Origin: Chryseobacterium cucumeris
GTDB taxonomy: Bacteria > Bacteroidota > Bacteroidia > Flavobacteriales > Weeksellaceae
Reading direction: 5' to 3'
Length of the DNA: 64,000 bases
Assembly (NCBI RefSeq): GCF_001593385.1
Contig: NZ_LUVZ01000047.1
Span: 62,001 to 126,000 of the forward strand
In this document: positions 53,618-62,142 of the stretch, piece after piece
How the letters are laid out: each line of letters begins with the position of its first letter
How positions within the stretch are numbered: the stretch's first letter is position 1
The notes under the pieces: generated by a model
Databases searched by the model: none
What the model saw: the letters and a program-made list of their open reading frames with translations, nothing else
Told to the model about the DNA's origin: nothing
Position numbers and translations under genes: made by a program

Positions 53618-54085
53618 TTATTTTGAATATTTTAATTCTACAGAGGTAAATTTGTAATCTGTGGGAACAGTAAATATAAACCAAGGGCTTGAGATCACCT
53701 GAATTTCCATTCCACCGGAAGGTTCACCAGCCGGAACTTCTATATACAGAATCTGATTTTTCACAGATATACTTTTAATCTCCTCAATTTTGTGGCTACC
53801 AGATCTGAAGGTTCCCAAATTGTATAAAACAACTTTTTTATTTTTCGGAAACTGCGGATATTTGATATAAGATTCTTTTCCTATTTCTGAGATACCAAAA
53901 CTTCCACTGATAATATTGCGGAAATCCTTTTCTTCCTTAATAATTCTAAAGCCAGGAGTATCTGCCCCTCCCTGGGATTCAGAGACAATAAGTTCAGCAT
54001 TTCCCTGTCCAGGAGAAGACTTCTGAGATGAAGTGCTTGCACAGCTCATGAAAATTGCTGTACATGCGATTAACAGGCTTTTCAT
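53618..54085 (-). CDS. PrcB-like lipoprotein
   Basis: 155 aa. Lipoprotein signal ending FMSC at about residue 15. The mature part resembles the PrcB C-terminal domain found with spirochaete protease complexes: FRIIKEEKDFRNI, PQFPKNKKVVLYNLGTFRSGSHKIEEIKSI, GGMEIQVISSPWFIFTVPTD. Envelope-located, function unknown in this phylum. Three bp upstream of the cysteine desulfurase gene. Confidence 0.75.
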   Translation of the reverse strand: MKSLLIACTAIFMSCASTSSQKSSPGQGNAELIVSESQGGADTPGFRIIKEEKDFRNIISGSFGISEIGKESYIKYPQFPKNKKVVLYNLGTFRSGSHKIEEIKSISVKNQILYIEVPAGEPSGGMEIQVISSPWFIFTVPTDYKFTSVELKYSK

Positions 54086-54109
54086 TTTTTACAATTTTAT
54101 CTCCCAAAA

Positions 54110-54697
54110 TTAGTGAAAAAATTGGTAATGTCCCTCATTTGCCCATTTCAACATTGGCCGATCTCCTGAAGTATCACCAAATGCAATAATTTTATCGTAT
54201 TTAGAATCGTTGATTTCCTCTTTAATTCTTACCAGTTTTTCTTTCCCGTTACAGTTTTTTCCGACAAAATTTCCTGTGAAAACTCCGTTCTTAAACTCTG
54301 CCCGCGTAGAAACAAGCTCCATTTTCAGTTCATCAGCGAAAGGTTTCACCCAGATATCTAATGAAGCGGTTACCAATAAACTCTGTGTATTATTCCTATC
54401 GATATTTTTTATAAAGTCTAATGCATTTTCCCTCACTATTTTAGGATAATGCTGTTCAAAAAATTGTTTAGACTTTTGCTCTATTTTATCTTGGGTCTGT
54501 CCTTTTAAAATAGAACCTATAAAGCTTTTTTTCACTTTTTCTGTTTCAGCCAGTTTCAGCTTCAGCAGGATAAAAAGAGGTACATGTCTTAAAAATTGTA
54601 TACGATATTTTGTAGAATCGTAAAATTTAAGATACATAAACATAGTATCTTTATACGTAAGGGTTCCGTCAAAATCAAAACAATACAATTTTTTCAT
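54110..54697 (-). CDS. HAD-IB family phosphatase of the DPA-like cassette
   Basis: 195 aa. HAD motif I CFDFDGTLTYKDT, motif II/III region ending FVGKNCNGKEK, motif IV AFGDTSGDRPML. A hydrophobic stretch at about 35-50 (LRHVPLFILLKL) may contact the membrane. It is the last gene of a four-gene operon and starts 3 bp after the DprE2-like stop. Mycobacteria use a PAP2 phosphatase to dephosphorylate decaprenyl-phospho-phosphoribose; this HAD enzyme is the obvious local candidate for that step. The role is inferred from context only. Confidence 0.85.
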   Translation of the reverse strand: MKKLYCFDFDGTLTYKDTMFMYLKFYDSTKYRIQFLRHVPLFILLKLKLAETEKVKKSFIGSILKGQTQDKIEQKSKQFFEQHYPKIVRENALDFIKNIDRNNTQSLLVTASLDIWVKPFADELKMELVSTRAEFKNGVFTGNFVGKNCNGKEKLVRIKEEINDSKYDKIIAFGDTSGDRPMLKWANEGHYQFFH

Positions 54698-54700
54698 TTT

Positions 54701-55426
54701 TTAAAGCTTTAATTTCTTGAATATAAACTCAGGGATATTCCTGATAATCATCATAATAATACTCCAAACCGGCAAAACATATGCCACATTCCTCTGCTTT
54801 TTGAAGGCTTTGTAAATACAGGAAGCAGCCTGTTTGGGAGTGGCTGTCAGTTTCGGATTTAAAGGCAGACCTTCTGTCATCTTAGTTTCCATAAACCCTG
54901 GTTTTATAGTAAGAACGTGTACTTTTTTATCAAAAAGATAGTTTCTCAAACCACTCAGATAAGCAGTAAAAGCTGCTTTTGCACTTCCATAGATAAAATT
55001 ACTCTGCCTTCCCCGGTCTCCTGCCACAGATGAAAGCCCGATAATCGTTCCTGATCTTCTGCTTTCAAACTTATGGGCAAAATAATTCATCACAGGAACC
55101 AGTTTTGAATAATTGATATCAATGATACGTTCTGTATTTCTGTTATCATATAGTCCTTCCTCGGTTCCTTCCCCTAAATATCCTACGGCACAAAATAATA
55201 CATTTGAATTGATATAATCAAATCTATTGTAATCAATTTCTTTTGTAAGATCCAGTTCAATAACTTCCGCCTGCTGCAGAAACTTTACATCAATGTGTCT
55301 CGCAAAACGCTCTGTAGTTTCTTTATTTGAGGTGAAAAGATAGATTTTTTCAAACTTTTCTCCTTCCTGAAGTGCTTTTTCCACAAAAGCCTGTGCCACT
55401 TCAGATGTACTTCCCAGAACTATCAT
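54701..55426 (-). CDS. DprE2-like SDR reductase
   Basis: 241 aa. N-terminal cofactor motif VLGSTSEVAQA, active-site string SSVAGDRGRQSNFIYGSAKAA (Ser, Tyr-x3-Lys). The string SSVAG-x-R-x-R-x-SNF-x-YG is shared with mycobacterial DprE2, the reductase that turns the 2-keto intermediate into decaprenyl-phospho-arabinose. The C-terminal helix region (PVWSIIMMIIRNIPEFIFKKL) is membrane-associating. Overlaps the DprE1-like stop by 1 nt. Confidence 0.88.
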   Translation of the reverse strand: MIVLGSTSEVAQAFVEKALQEGEKFEKIYLFTSNKETTERFARHIDVKFLQQAEVIELDLTKEIDYNRFDYINSNVLFCAVGYLGEGTEEGLYDNRNTERIIDINYSKLVPVMNYFAHKFESRRSGTIIGLSSVAGDRGRQSNFIYGSAKAAFTAYLSGLRNYLFDKKVHVLTIKPGFMETKMTEGLPLNPKLTATPKQAASCIYKAFKKQRNVAYVLPVWSIIMMIIRNIPEFIFKKLKL

Positions 55427-56745
55427 TATGAATTGTTATTTATGATTCTTTTGTGCTGTAAAGACACAAATTTAGGATTTTGAATATTTTTCAGGTAACT
55501 GGTAAGTGACGATCTGCTCATGCTGTCTTTGGTAAGATAGATTCTTCCCCCAAACTCCTGAACAATCGCATCCAGCTGATCTACAAGTTTTTTCAGTTTT
55601 GAATTAACTTTAAAATCAAGAGCCAATGTATACCCTTCCACAGGGAATGAGTTGTAAGCCTGCGGATTGTTCTTTCCAAAAAGTTTTAAAACTGCCAGGA
55701 ATGATCCGTTTCCGCTTTTGGCAATCGTTTCAAGGATTCTTTTCATTCCTTCTTTTCCAGTCTCTTTAGGAATGACCATCTGATACTGTATAAAACCGGA
55801 CTTTCCATAAATCTTATTCCAATCTGTGATCGCATCCAAAGGATAGAAAAACGTCTCATAGTCGATAAAATTTTTCACTTCTTTTTTAGACTGTTTTTTA
55901 TAGTACAACCAGTTGAATATTTTTACGGTAAGGGCATTCAGTACAAATCCCGGAAAATAAAAAGGAACTGTAGGCTGCAGTTTTTTCTTTAACCGTAAAG
56001 GCGTTTTAGAAAAACTTTGGGGAAGCTCATGCTGAAATGCATGCTCTCCTCTCATGAGAATACTTCTTCCGATATTTTTTCCTTTCTGAAGACAATCAAT
56101 CCATGCAACAGTGTAGGTCCAGTTTTCACTTTCATCGAACAGCTTAAATATCTCATCAAGATTGTCTGCTTTTATACTTTCCTGACGGATGTATGCGGAC
56201 TCTATATTTTTAAGTTTAAATTTCGCGGTAAGAATAATTCCTGTAAGTCCCATTCCACCGATGGTAGCCCAGAACTTCTCTGAGTTCTCTTCTCTGGAAC
56301 AGGTAATAATTTCACCTTTCTCAGTCATTAGCTTAAACTCGATCACATATTCGGAAAAACATCCTTCTGCATGATGGTTTTTTCCATGAACATCGGAAGC
56401 GATAGCTCCTCCTACTGATACAAATTTTGTCCCTGGAGTAACGTATAAAAAGTATCCCTGTGGAACTGCTATTTCCAGTACATCTGAAAGCAACACTCCG
56501 GATTCACATTCTATGATCCCGTTCAAACGGTCAAAATTGATGAATTTATTTAATTTTTTAGTTGAAAATATAGATTCTCCCAACGAAGCATCGCCATAGC
56601 ATCTCCCGTTTCCTCTCGCAATAACCTCGTTGTGACTGAGTACAAATTCTTTTATTCTTCCGAAACTGTCCTCAGATCTCATCTCCTTCTCCACTATTGG
56701 GAAATTTCCCCAGTTTGTAACTTTCTGTATGAAATTCGGTTTCAT
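55426..56745 (-). CDS. DprE1-like FAD-dependent oxidase
   Basis: 439 aa, vanillyl-alcohol-oxidase type. FAD-domain motifs ARGNGRCYGDASLG and SVGGAIASDVHGKNHHAEGCF match decaprenylphospho-ribose 2'-oxidase. The C-terminal region aligns with M. tuberculosis DprE1 from memory: SFPVEGYTLALDF and EFGGRIYLTKDS. The conserved catalytic Lys is K406, and A375 sits where the benzothiazinone-reactive C387 lies in the tuberculosis enzyme (both pairs 31 residues apart). The start overlaps the UbiA-like stop by 4 nt. Confidence 0.9.
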   Translation of the reverse strand: MKPNFIQKVTNWGNFPIVEKEMRSEDSFGRIKEFVLSHNEVIARGNGRCYGDASLGESIFSTKKLNKFINFDRLNGIIECESGVLLSDVLEIAVPQGYFLYVTPGTKFVSVGGAIASDVHGKNHHAEGCFSEYVIEFKLMTEKGEIITCSREENSEKFWATIGGMGLTGIILTAKFKLKNIESAYIRQESIKADNLDEIFKLFDESENWTYTVAWIDCLQKGKNIGRSILMRGEHAFQHELPQSFSKTPLRLKKKLQPTVPFYFPGFVLNALTVKIFNWLYYKKQSKKEVKNFIDYETFFYPLDAITDWNKIYGKSGFIQYQMVIPKETGKEGMKRILETIAKSGNGSFLAVLKLFGKNNPQAYNSFPVEGYTLALDFKVNSKLKKLVDQLDAIVQEFGGRIYLTKDSMSRSSLTSYLKNIQNPKFVSLQHKRIINNNS

Positions 56746-57629
56746 TTCTTAAAATAAATTTGAATTAAAAATGCCACTACCCAAAGTAATAAAGTAACCT
56801 GTATATAGCGGTCTCTGTAAACAATTTTTGTAGGAGATTCCGTTCTGTTATAAACCAGTGTCTGCTGAAGATATCTTAGCAACGCGAATACCACAAAAAT
56901 CACAGTATAAAAAACTCTTTCGTGAAACCTTGCCTGAACTTCCGGAGAGAGTGTAAACATCAGATAGCAGACAATAGCCAGAGTAATAGAAATGGATAAA
57001 GCAATATCTGCAAACTGCACGTTATAGCCATCCAGTGCTTTTCTTGTTTTTCCTGAAACCTGGGCATTGATAAGCTCACCCCTTCTTTTTCCAATAGCCA
57101 GTACCAAAGCCAATACAAACGTCAGGAGAATCGCCCATTGTGATATACTGATTCCGGTGATATAACCTCCAGCCAGTACACGCAGTACAAACCCTATGGC
57201 AATAATAAAGATATCAATAATAGGAACATGCTTCAACCTGAAAGTATAGGCAAGATTCATCATCACATAGAATCCTACAATGGTCGCAAATTTCCAAAGA
57301 TACTCGTGGAAATAGATCTGTGTAAAAAATACAAGAGCAATATCTGTAATGACCAAGCCTATAAGAATTCCTATCGCTTTTGATTTTGAAATAGCTCCAC
57401 TCGCTAATGGTCTTCTTCTTTTTTCCGGGTGCTTTCTGTCTGCTTCAATATCATTGTAATCATTCAGGATATAGACAACACTTGCTGCAAGTGAAAATAT
57501 AACAAATGCAAAAATGCTTTTGAGAAGCAGATCTATATTGGTAATATTACCTGAAAAGAACAGAGGGACAAATACAAAAAGGTTTTTCACCCATTGCTCC
57601 ACACGGAGCAGTTTTAAATATTTCTTCAT
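56742..57629 (-). CDS. Decaprenyl-phosphate phosphoribosyltransferase-like UbiA family protein
   Basis: 295 aa, about nine membrane helices. First Asp-rich motif NDYNDIEADRKHPEKRRRPLASG, where the KRxRPLASG extension is typical of DPPR synthases rather than quinone prenyltransferases. The N-terminus LKLLRVEQWVKNLFVFVPLF also fits. It would transfer phosphoribose from PRPP to a polyprenyl phosphate. First gene of the four-gene operon; a TATTTTTG-like -7 element lies in the AT-rich gap upstream. Confidence 0.9.
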   Translation of the reverse strand: MKKYLKLLRVEQWVKNLFVFVPLFFSGNITNIDLLLKSIFAFVIFSLAASVVYILNDYNDIEADRKHPEKRRRPLASGAISKSKAIGILIGLVITDIALVFFTQIYFHEYLWKFATIVGFYVMMNLAYTFRLKHVPIIDIFIIAIGFVLRVLAGGYITGISISQWAILLTFVLALVLAIGKRRGELINAQVSGKTRKALDGYNVQFADIALSISITLAIVCYLMFTLSPEVQARFHERVFYTVIFVVFALLRYLQQTLVYNRTESPTKIVYRDRYIQVTLLLWVVAFLIQIYFKK

Positions 57630-57691
57630 TTATGTTATTTCAAATACAAAAATAATAAATTCAAAATTTCTAGCATAAAAATACAAAAAAA

Positions 57692-57705
57692 ACCGCCGGG
57701 GCGGT
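57692..57705 (-). terminator. Terminator of the ompA-like gene
   Basis: ACCGCC / GGCGGT with a GG loop; on the minus strand it is followed by a long T run. Confidence 0.85.
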
Positions 57706-57736
57706 CTTTTACGAAAATATTTATATATTAAATTAA

Positions 57737-58426
57737 CTATTGTCCTTGCTTGGCATCGTTAATCATTTTTTCATTGGCAGTAATAGCAAACTCCACTCTT
57801 CTGTTTTTAGCTCTTCCTTCATCGGTATCATTACTTGCTACAGGCATTGCTTCACCTTCACCTTTTGTAAACATTCTGCTTGATGCAATTCCTTTTCCGG
57901 ATAAATATGCTTTCACAGCGTCTGCTCTTCTTTGAGAAAGTTTAAGGTTATAATCATCAGAACCTTTGCTGTCTGTGTGACCATAGATATTGATATTGGT
58001 ATCTGGGTTATTAGCCAATACTTCTGCTAATTTATCAAGGTTTGTCTGTGCTACAGAAGTAAGGTTTGAAGAATCAAATGCAAAGTTAACAATACTTTCA
58101 TTCATGGTTACTTTAATACCATCTCCTACCCTTTCTACCTGAGCTCCTGGTAAAGTTTCTTTAATATCTTTAGCCTGCTTATCCATTTTGTTACCGATAA
58201 CGTTACCTGCAACACCACCGATAATACCTCCTAATACAGCTCCGATAGCTCCATTTCCACCTTTACCTACATTGTTACCAAGGATACCTCCAAGTACTGC
58301 TCCTGAAGCAACACCTACTGCTGTACCTCTTTGTTGATGATTTGAATTCTGAACCGCTTCACAGCTTGTCAATAATAATGCTGATGACAAGAAAAGGGCT
58401 CCTACGTATGTTTTTGTAAATTTCAT
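57737..58426 (-). CDS. OmpA family lipoprotein with glycine zipper
   Basis: 229 aa. Lipoprotein signal ending LLLTSC, a glycine-zipper segment at about 35-85 (GAVLGGILGNNVGKGGNGAIGAVLGGIIGG), and an OmpA peptidoglycan-binding domain at about 110-225 (NINIYGHTDSKGSDDYNLKLSQRRADAV, AKNRRVEFAI). Outer-membrane lipoprotein that should bind peptidoglycan. Twenty-six bp downstream of the lipocalin-like gene, so possibly co-transcribed. Confidence 0.94.
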   Translation of the reverse strand: MKFTKTYVGALFLSSALLLTSCEAVQNSNHQQRGTAVGVASGAVLGGILGNNVGKGGNGAIGAVLGGIIGGVAGNVIGNKMDKQAKDIKETLPGAQVERVGDGIKVTMNESIVNFAFDSSNLTSVAQTNLDKLAEVLANNPDTNINIYGHTDSKGSDDYNLKLSQRRADAVKAYLSGKGIASSRMFTKGEGEAMPVASNDTDEGRAKNRRVEFAITANEKMINDAKQGQ

Positions 58427-58452
58427 TTTTTTTGATCTTTTATGTTGATAAA

Positions 58453-58944
58453 TTATTTCATTCCTGTTCTCTGGAAGTTGTAAACTACTTTTACATTACC
58501 TCCTTCAAAAGGAACATCCTGCTCCAGTGAAAACTGATCTGTACTCTGATTGATCATGGTAAGGCTGTAACCAGCTGTATTCTGTTTTGCTTTTGTACCT
58601 GAAGCAATTTTTTTAAACATAAACGTATTACCGCCTTTTACTTCAAATTTGATAGGCTGTGTAATTGCCGGGCAATCTCCACCACCGTTTAAAGTATACG
58701 CTCCTGTCCAGTTATTAGGAATCAATCTCCAGTGACTTCCTACGAAGCACTGTGCGTCTGCACCTTCGTCAAAAGGTTTAATTTTATAACCTTTATCATA
58801 ATCTATGCTCACAATCTGCCAGTCTCCTTTCATTTTAAGGAAGTCGGCTCTTTGATTTTGAGATGTAGCTGCTTTGTTAACAGAGGAACACGAAACTGCA
58901 AAAAGTGATGTTCCCAACATCCCTGCAAGTAGTAACTTTTTCAT
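58453..58944 (-). CDS. Lipocalin-like lipoprotein
   Basis: 163 aa. Lipoprotein signal ending LFAVSC; then KMKGDWQIVSIDYDKGYKIK, a lipocalin-like first strand (G-x-W), and beta strands to the end. Two Cys (in AQCFVGSHWRL and GGDCPAI) may form a disulfide. The family of small lipocalin-like lipoproteins is common in Flavobacteriia, function unknown. Located directly upstream of the OmpA-like gene. Confidence 0.85.
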   Translation of the reverse strand: MKKLLLAGMLGTSLFAVSCSSVNKAATSQNQRADFLKMKGDWQIVSIDYDKGYKIKPFDEGADAQCFVGSHWRLIPNNWTGAYTLNGGGDCPAITQPIKFEVKGGNTFMFKKIASGTKAKQNTAGYSLTMINQSTDQFSLEQDVPFEGGNVKVVYNFQRTGMK

Positions 58945-59014
58945 TTTGTTGTTTATTATTTTGTTACTATAAAGTTACAAAAAACCGTGCCAAAATTTAA
59001 AATAAAAAATAAAA

Positions 59015-59034
59015 AGTCCGAAAAAATTCGGACT
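59015..59034 (-). terminator. Terminator of the S8 peptidase gene
   Basis: AGTCCGAA / TTCGGACT with an AAAA loop; T-rich on the minus-strand side. Confidence 0.88.
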
Positions 59035-59068
59035 CTTTATGGTTTCTCCTTAAACAGAGGGAGATAAA

Positions 59069-60751
59069 TTATTTTTTAACAGCCTTTTTTACGGATTTCG
59101 AAGGCTTGGCAGTGCCTGAAGGTTTCCCTTTGTAGAAATTCGTATATGCATATTCTGCTGCTTTTTTAAGGTCGATAACTCCACCAGCCTGAGATTGGTC
59201 TCCAAACCCATCTGCTGTACTTGGATTGCTGCTTTTCACAAGGGCTTCGATAATCTGGTAAGGTTTCAGATCAGGCATATAAGCCAGTAAAACGGCTGCT
59301 CCTCCGGCAACGACAGGCGATGCCATAGAAGTCCCCTGAAGGTATTTATATTCGTTTTTAGGAACGGTAGAATAGATTTCTTCTCCCGGGGCAAAAACGT
59401 TTACCATCTTTTTATTGTAATTAGAAAAATCCGCTCTCAGGGCATTGTTTTTATTGGTACTTGCTCCCACTACAAGAACGTTGCTTACAAACGGTTTTTC
59501 GTCTGTAACATTTTTAAAGTTAGTAGGATATGCCAGATGTTCTGCTACATCTTCATTTTCGTTACCTGCAGCCTTTACTAAAAGAACTCCTTTATCTTCA
59601 GCATATTTAAAAGCATCCCAAACTACATTTTTACCAGGAGAAACAGGTTTTCCAAAGCTCATATTTAATACTTTCGCACCGTTATCTACTGCATATCTGA
59701 TAGCATTCGCAACGTCTTTATCTCTTTCATCACCATTAGGAACTGTTCTTACAGACATGATCTTCGCTACTTTGGAAGCGACTCCGTACTGAACTTCTTT
59801 TCCTTGTGGAAGCCCTGCAATAATACCTGCTACGTGGGTTCCATGTTCTGCATCCGGTCCTTCATAATGATTATTTCCGTAGATTTTTTCAGAATAGTCA
59901 TCATAGTTGTCCCCTACAATTTCTTTTCTCGGATCGTATGAAAGGTCATATTGTTTTGCCGCAGGAGCAAAATGATCGATAGCTTCTTTCATTTCGTCCT
60001 TCATCTTTTTTTCAAATTCAGCTGCTGATTTTCCTTTGAATTCCGGGCTTTGTGAAATCTGGCCTAAAAAATCCAGGGCAATCGCGTCTCTCTGATCCGT
60101 TGGAGCTTTGATTGCAGCAATAGTTTCAGCGGTTACAGGCTTACCTCCTAACAGCTTTACCATATTAGGAATCAGCTCGTTCAACATTGAATAGGTCTGG
60201 AAGTTTTGTTTTGCCTCAACACTTTTTTTATTGAACATATCTTTGGCTTTCATGTACATCTCAAACTCATCCTTCATTTTAGCCTGGTTGGCTTTATTTT
60301 TTGTGGAATCATCTCCTTCGAAAATAGGCTTATATTTGGCAACAACTCTTGTTACTTCCATATTATCGATATCAATATCACCGTTTTTACCTCCTATGAA
60401 ATTCCATCCGTGTACATCATCAATATATCCGTTTCCATCATCATCTTTACCATTTCCGGGAACTTCATTAGGGTTTGACCATAGGTTCTTTACCAATCCG
60501 GGATGATCTACCTGTACTCCACTGTCTAACACTCCCACCACTACGGTTTTCGGCTTCAGTCCTTTAGATTCCAAGTATTTATAAGCATTTGCTGTATTTA
60601 CTCCATATACTTTCGAAGTTGCAAAATCTTTATGATACCATGTCATCAGATCTTTATCTTCGTTGGGATCAATACTTTTAGCTTTAGATTCCTGTGCAAA
60701 AGAGAAACTAAAACCTGCTAAAAAAACTGCAGCTAATAATACCTTTTTCAT
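59069..60751 (-). CDS. Subtilisin-like S8 peptidase with large insertion
   Basis: 560 aa. Signal peptide (about 1-19, FSFSFAQ). Catalytic Asp in VVVGVLDSGVQVDHPGL near 74, His in HGTHVAGIIAG near 302, Ser in GTSMASPVVAGGA near 474. About 228 residues separate Asp and His, against roughly 30-40 in plain subtilisin; the insert is helical and Lys/Glu-rich. The C-terminus is a short Lys-rich tail. No type IX sorting domain is recognised, so periplasmic or outer-membrane location is likely. Monocistronic. Confidence 0.93.
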   Translation of the reverse strand: MKKVLLAAVFLAGFSFSFAQESKAKSIDPNEDKDLMTWYHKDFATSKVYGVNTANAYKYLESKGLKPKTVVVGVLDSGVQVDHPGLVKNLWSNPNEVPGNGKDDDGNGYIDDVHGWNFIGGKNGDIDIDNMEVTRVVAKYKPIFEGDDSTKNKANQAKMKDEFEMYMKAKDMFNKKSVEAKQNFQTYSMLNELIPNMVKLLGGKPVTAETIAAIKAPTDQRDAIALDFLGQISQSPEFKGKSAAEFEKKMKDEMKEAIDHFAPAAKQYDLSYDPRKEIVGDNYDDYSEKIYGNNHYEGPDAEHGTHVAGIIAGLPQGKEVQYGVASKVAKIMSVRTVPNGDERDKDVANAIRYAVDNGAKVLNMSFGKPVSPGKNVVWDAFKYAEDKGVLLVKAAGNENEDVAEHLAYPTNFKNVTDEKPFVSNVLVVGASTNKNNALRADFSNYNKKMVNVFAPGEEIYSTVPKNEYKYLQGTSMASPVVAGGAAVLLAYMPDLKPYQIIEALVKSSNPSTADGFGDQSQAGGVIDLKKAAEYAYTNFYKGKPSGTAKPSKSVKKAVKK

Positions 60752-60838
60752 ATGTTGATATTTAATTTTTTAAAGACATATTCCAATCGCCACCTTCATG
60801 TTTTCTATCCTGAAAATTTCATCAAAAGCGATTGTATG

Positions 60839-61456
60839 CTAATATGATTGTTTTATATTTTTTATATACACCAATGATTCCGGGCCTTTATTACAAATAA
60901 GGTCAAGAACCGAAAGATCTTCCAAAAATCCTAATTTATCAGAAAATGTCTGGTAATATTCTTCCATCTGAAACTCTGAAGGAAGCTTTGCCGAAAACTT
61001 TTCTCTGAAATTAATACTCTCCGGATTTTTGATATATTCTTCATTCAAAGAGTGTGCCTTTTCTGTTTTCAGTATCTGTTGGATCACTTCTATCCCTTTA
61101 AGGTTAAAATCCAAAAGGAATTTTTCTTTAAGGTCAAATATTTTTCTGAACTTATCTTCATAGTATTCGAAATAAGGAGAGCTCTGGTATGCTGTTTTGA
61201 TTGATTTCCAGTGCAGGGTTCTCCAGTCTTCACGGTAAGAGATTTCAACATCTTTGAATTCTCTTTTTCCGTTATGGTTAATAGGAATTATTAATGACAA
61301 TTTTCCGTTGGCACCATAAATATTGGCTCTGTTTCTATACGTCTGTTTTGGGAAATTTTCAAACTGTTCAAATACAATTTCATTCTCAGGATTCAAAAAC
61401 ACTGAGAACCAAGAGATTGGAGGCATATAAAATGCCGGTAATAAAATATTTTGCAT
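60839..61456 (-). CDS. WbqC family protein
   Basis: 205 aa. The N-terminal block LLPAFYMPPISWFSVFL, FPKQTYRNRANIYGANGKLSLIIPI and the HWKSIKTAYQSSPYFEYYEDKF string are WbqC-family signatures. The family is named from O-antigen loci but its reaction is not established. Here it ends the dapB-lepB operon, 11 bp after the degenerate signal peptidase gene. Confidence 0.9.
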   Translation of the reverse strand: MQNILLPAFYMPPISWFSVFLNPENEIVFEQFENFPKQTYRNRANIYGANGKLSLIIPINHNGKREFKDVEISYREDWRTLHWKSIKTAYQSSPYFEYYEDKFRKIFDLKEKFLLDFNLKGIEVIQQILKTEKAHSLNEEYIKNPESINFREKFSAKLPSEFQMEEYYQTFSDKLGFLEDLSVLDLICNKGPESLVYIKNIKQSY

Positions 61457-61467
61457 AATAATATAAT

Positions 61468-62142
61468 CTAGTTTTTAGGATAAAACACTCTTCCTACAGC
61501 ATCTTTCTCGTCAACAAAGCCTAAATAACGGGAATCTAAGCTTGCGTTACGATTATCTCCTAAAAAGAATAATTTTCCACTTGGAACTCTTACCGGACCA
61601 AAATTATCGGCACTCCAGTCTTTATGATAAATTTTACGAATGTCCTGATTGGTATTCGGGTTTATAAACCTTTCATGAAAAAAATTATCATTAAGCTCTT
61701 TATCGCTTAATTGAGTGATGAAATAATTGTCATCAATCTGAAAGATTTCACTTTCTTCAGTACCTTTGGATAGAAGATCATTTACATACCCTCTGTCTAT
61801 TTTGTAAGAATGTTTCACATTAAATTCATCTATCAATATACCATTAACATATAAATCACCATTCTCAATTAAAATCACATCATTTTCAGTTCCTATTAAT
61901 CTTTGTACATAGGCACCTTGGGGATAATCTAAATTATTTTGATTGTAAGCAATCATTTTAAACTTTTCATAAGGAAGGATATTGGTCATAAAAATAAATG
62001 ACTTTCTTTTGATCGTAGGTTCATTACCTGCCAAGGGTACAAAAGCATATTGCAAAACCCCAGAGAGTTTTGCAATAATAAAAAGAGTTACAATAAAGCT
62101 GCCTGTTAAAAGGACTCTATTAAATATTTTACTTTTAAACAC
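61468..62142 (-). CDS. Degenerate signal peptidase I homologue, catalytic dyad lost
   Basis: 224 aa, one N-terminal membrane helix (about 10-30). Box B, normally SGSMxPT, reads LAGNEPT, with Gly39 in place of the nucleophile Ser. Box D, normally YVKR-x-IG, reads YVQRLIG, with Gln80 in place of the general-base Lys. Box E is intact (GDNRNASLDSRYLG). The fold is therefore kept while both catalytic residues are gone. GTG start, overlapping the active lepB stop by 1 nt (TAGTG), so the pair is translationally coupled. Likely a pseudoenzyme partner or regulator. Confidence 0.9.
   Translation of the reverse strand: MFKSKIFNRVLLTGSFIVTLFIIAKLSGVLQYAFVPLAGNEPTIKRKSFIFMTNILPYEKFKMIAYNQNNLDYPQGAYVQRLIGTENDVILIENGDLYVNGILIDEFNVKHSYKIDRGYVNDLLSKGTEESEIFQIDDNYFITQLSDKELNDNFFHERFINPNTNQDIRKIYHKDWSADNFGPVRVPSGKLFFLGDNRNASLDSRYLGFVDEKDAVGRVFYPKN

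Noticed and set aside
53615..53684. Longer N-terminus for the cysteine desulfurase
   Set aside because: It would overlap the PrcB-like gene by 67 bp and precede a standard MDKVYLDNAATTP start.
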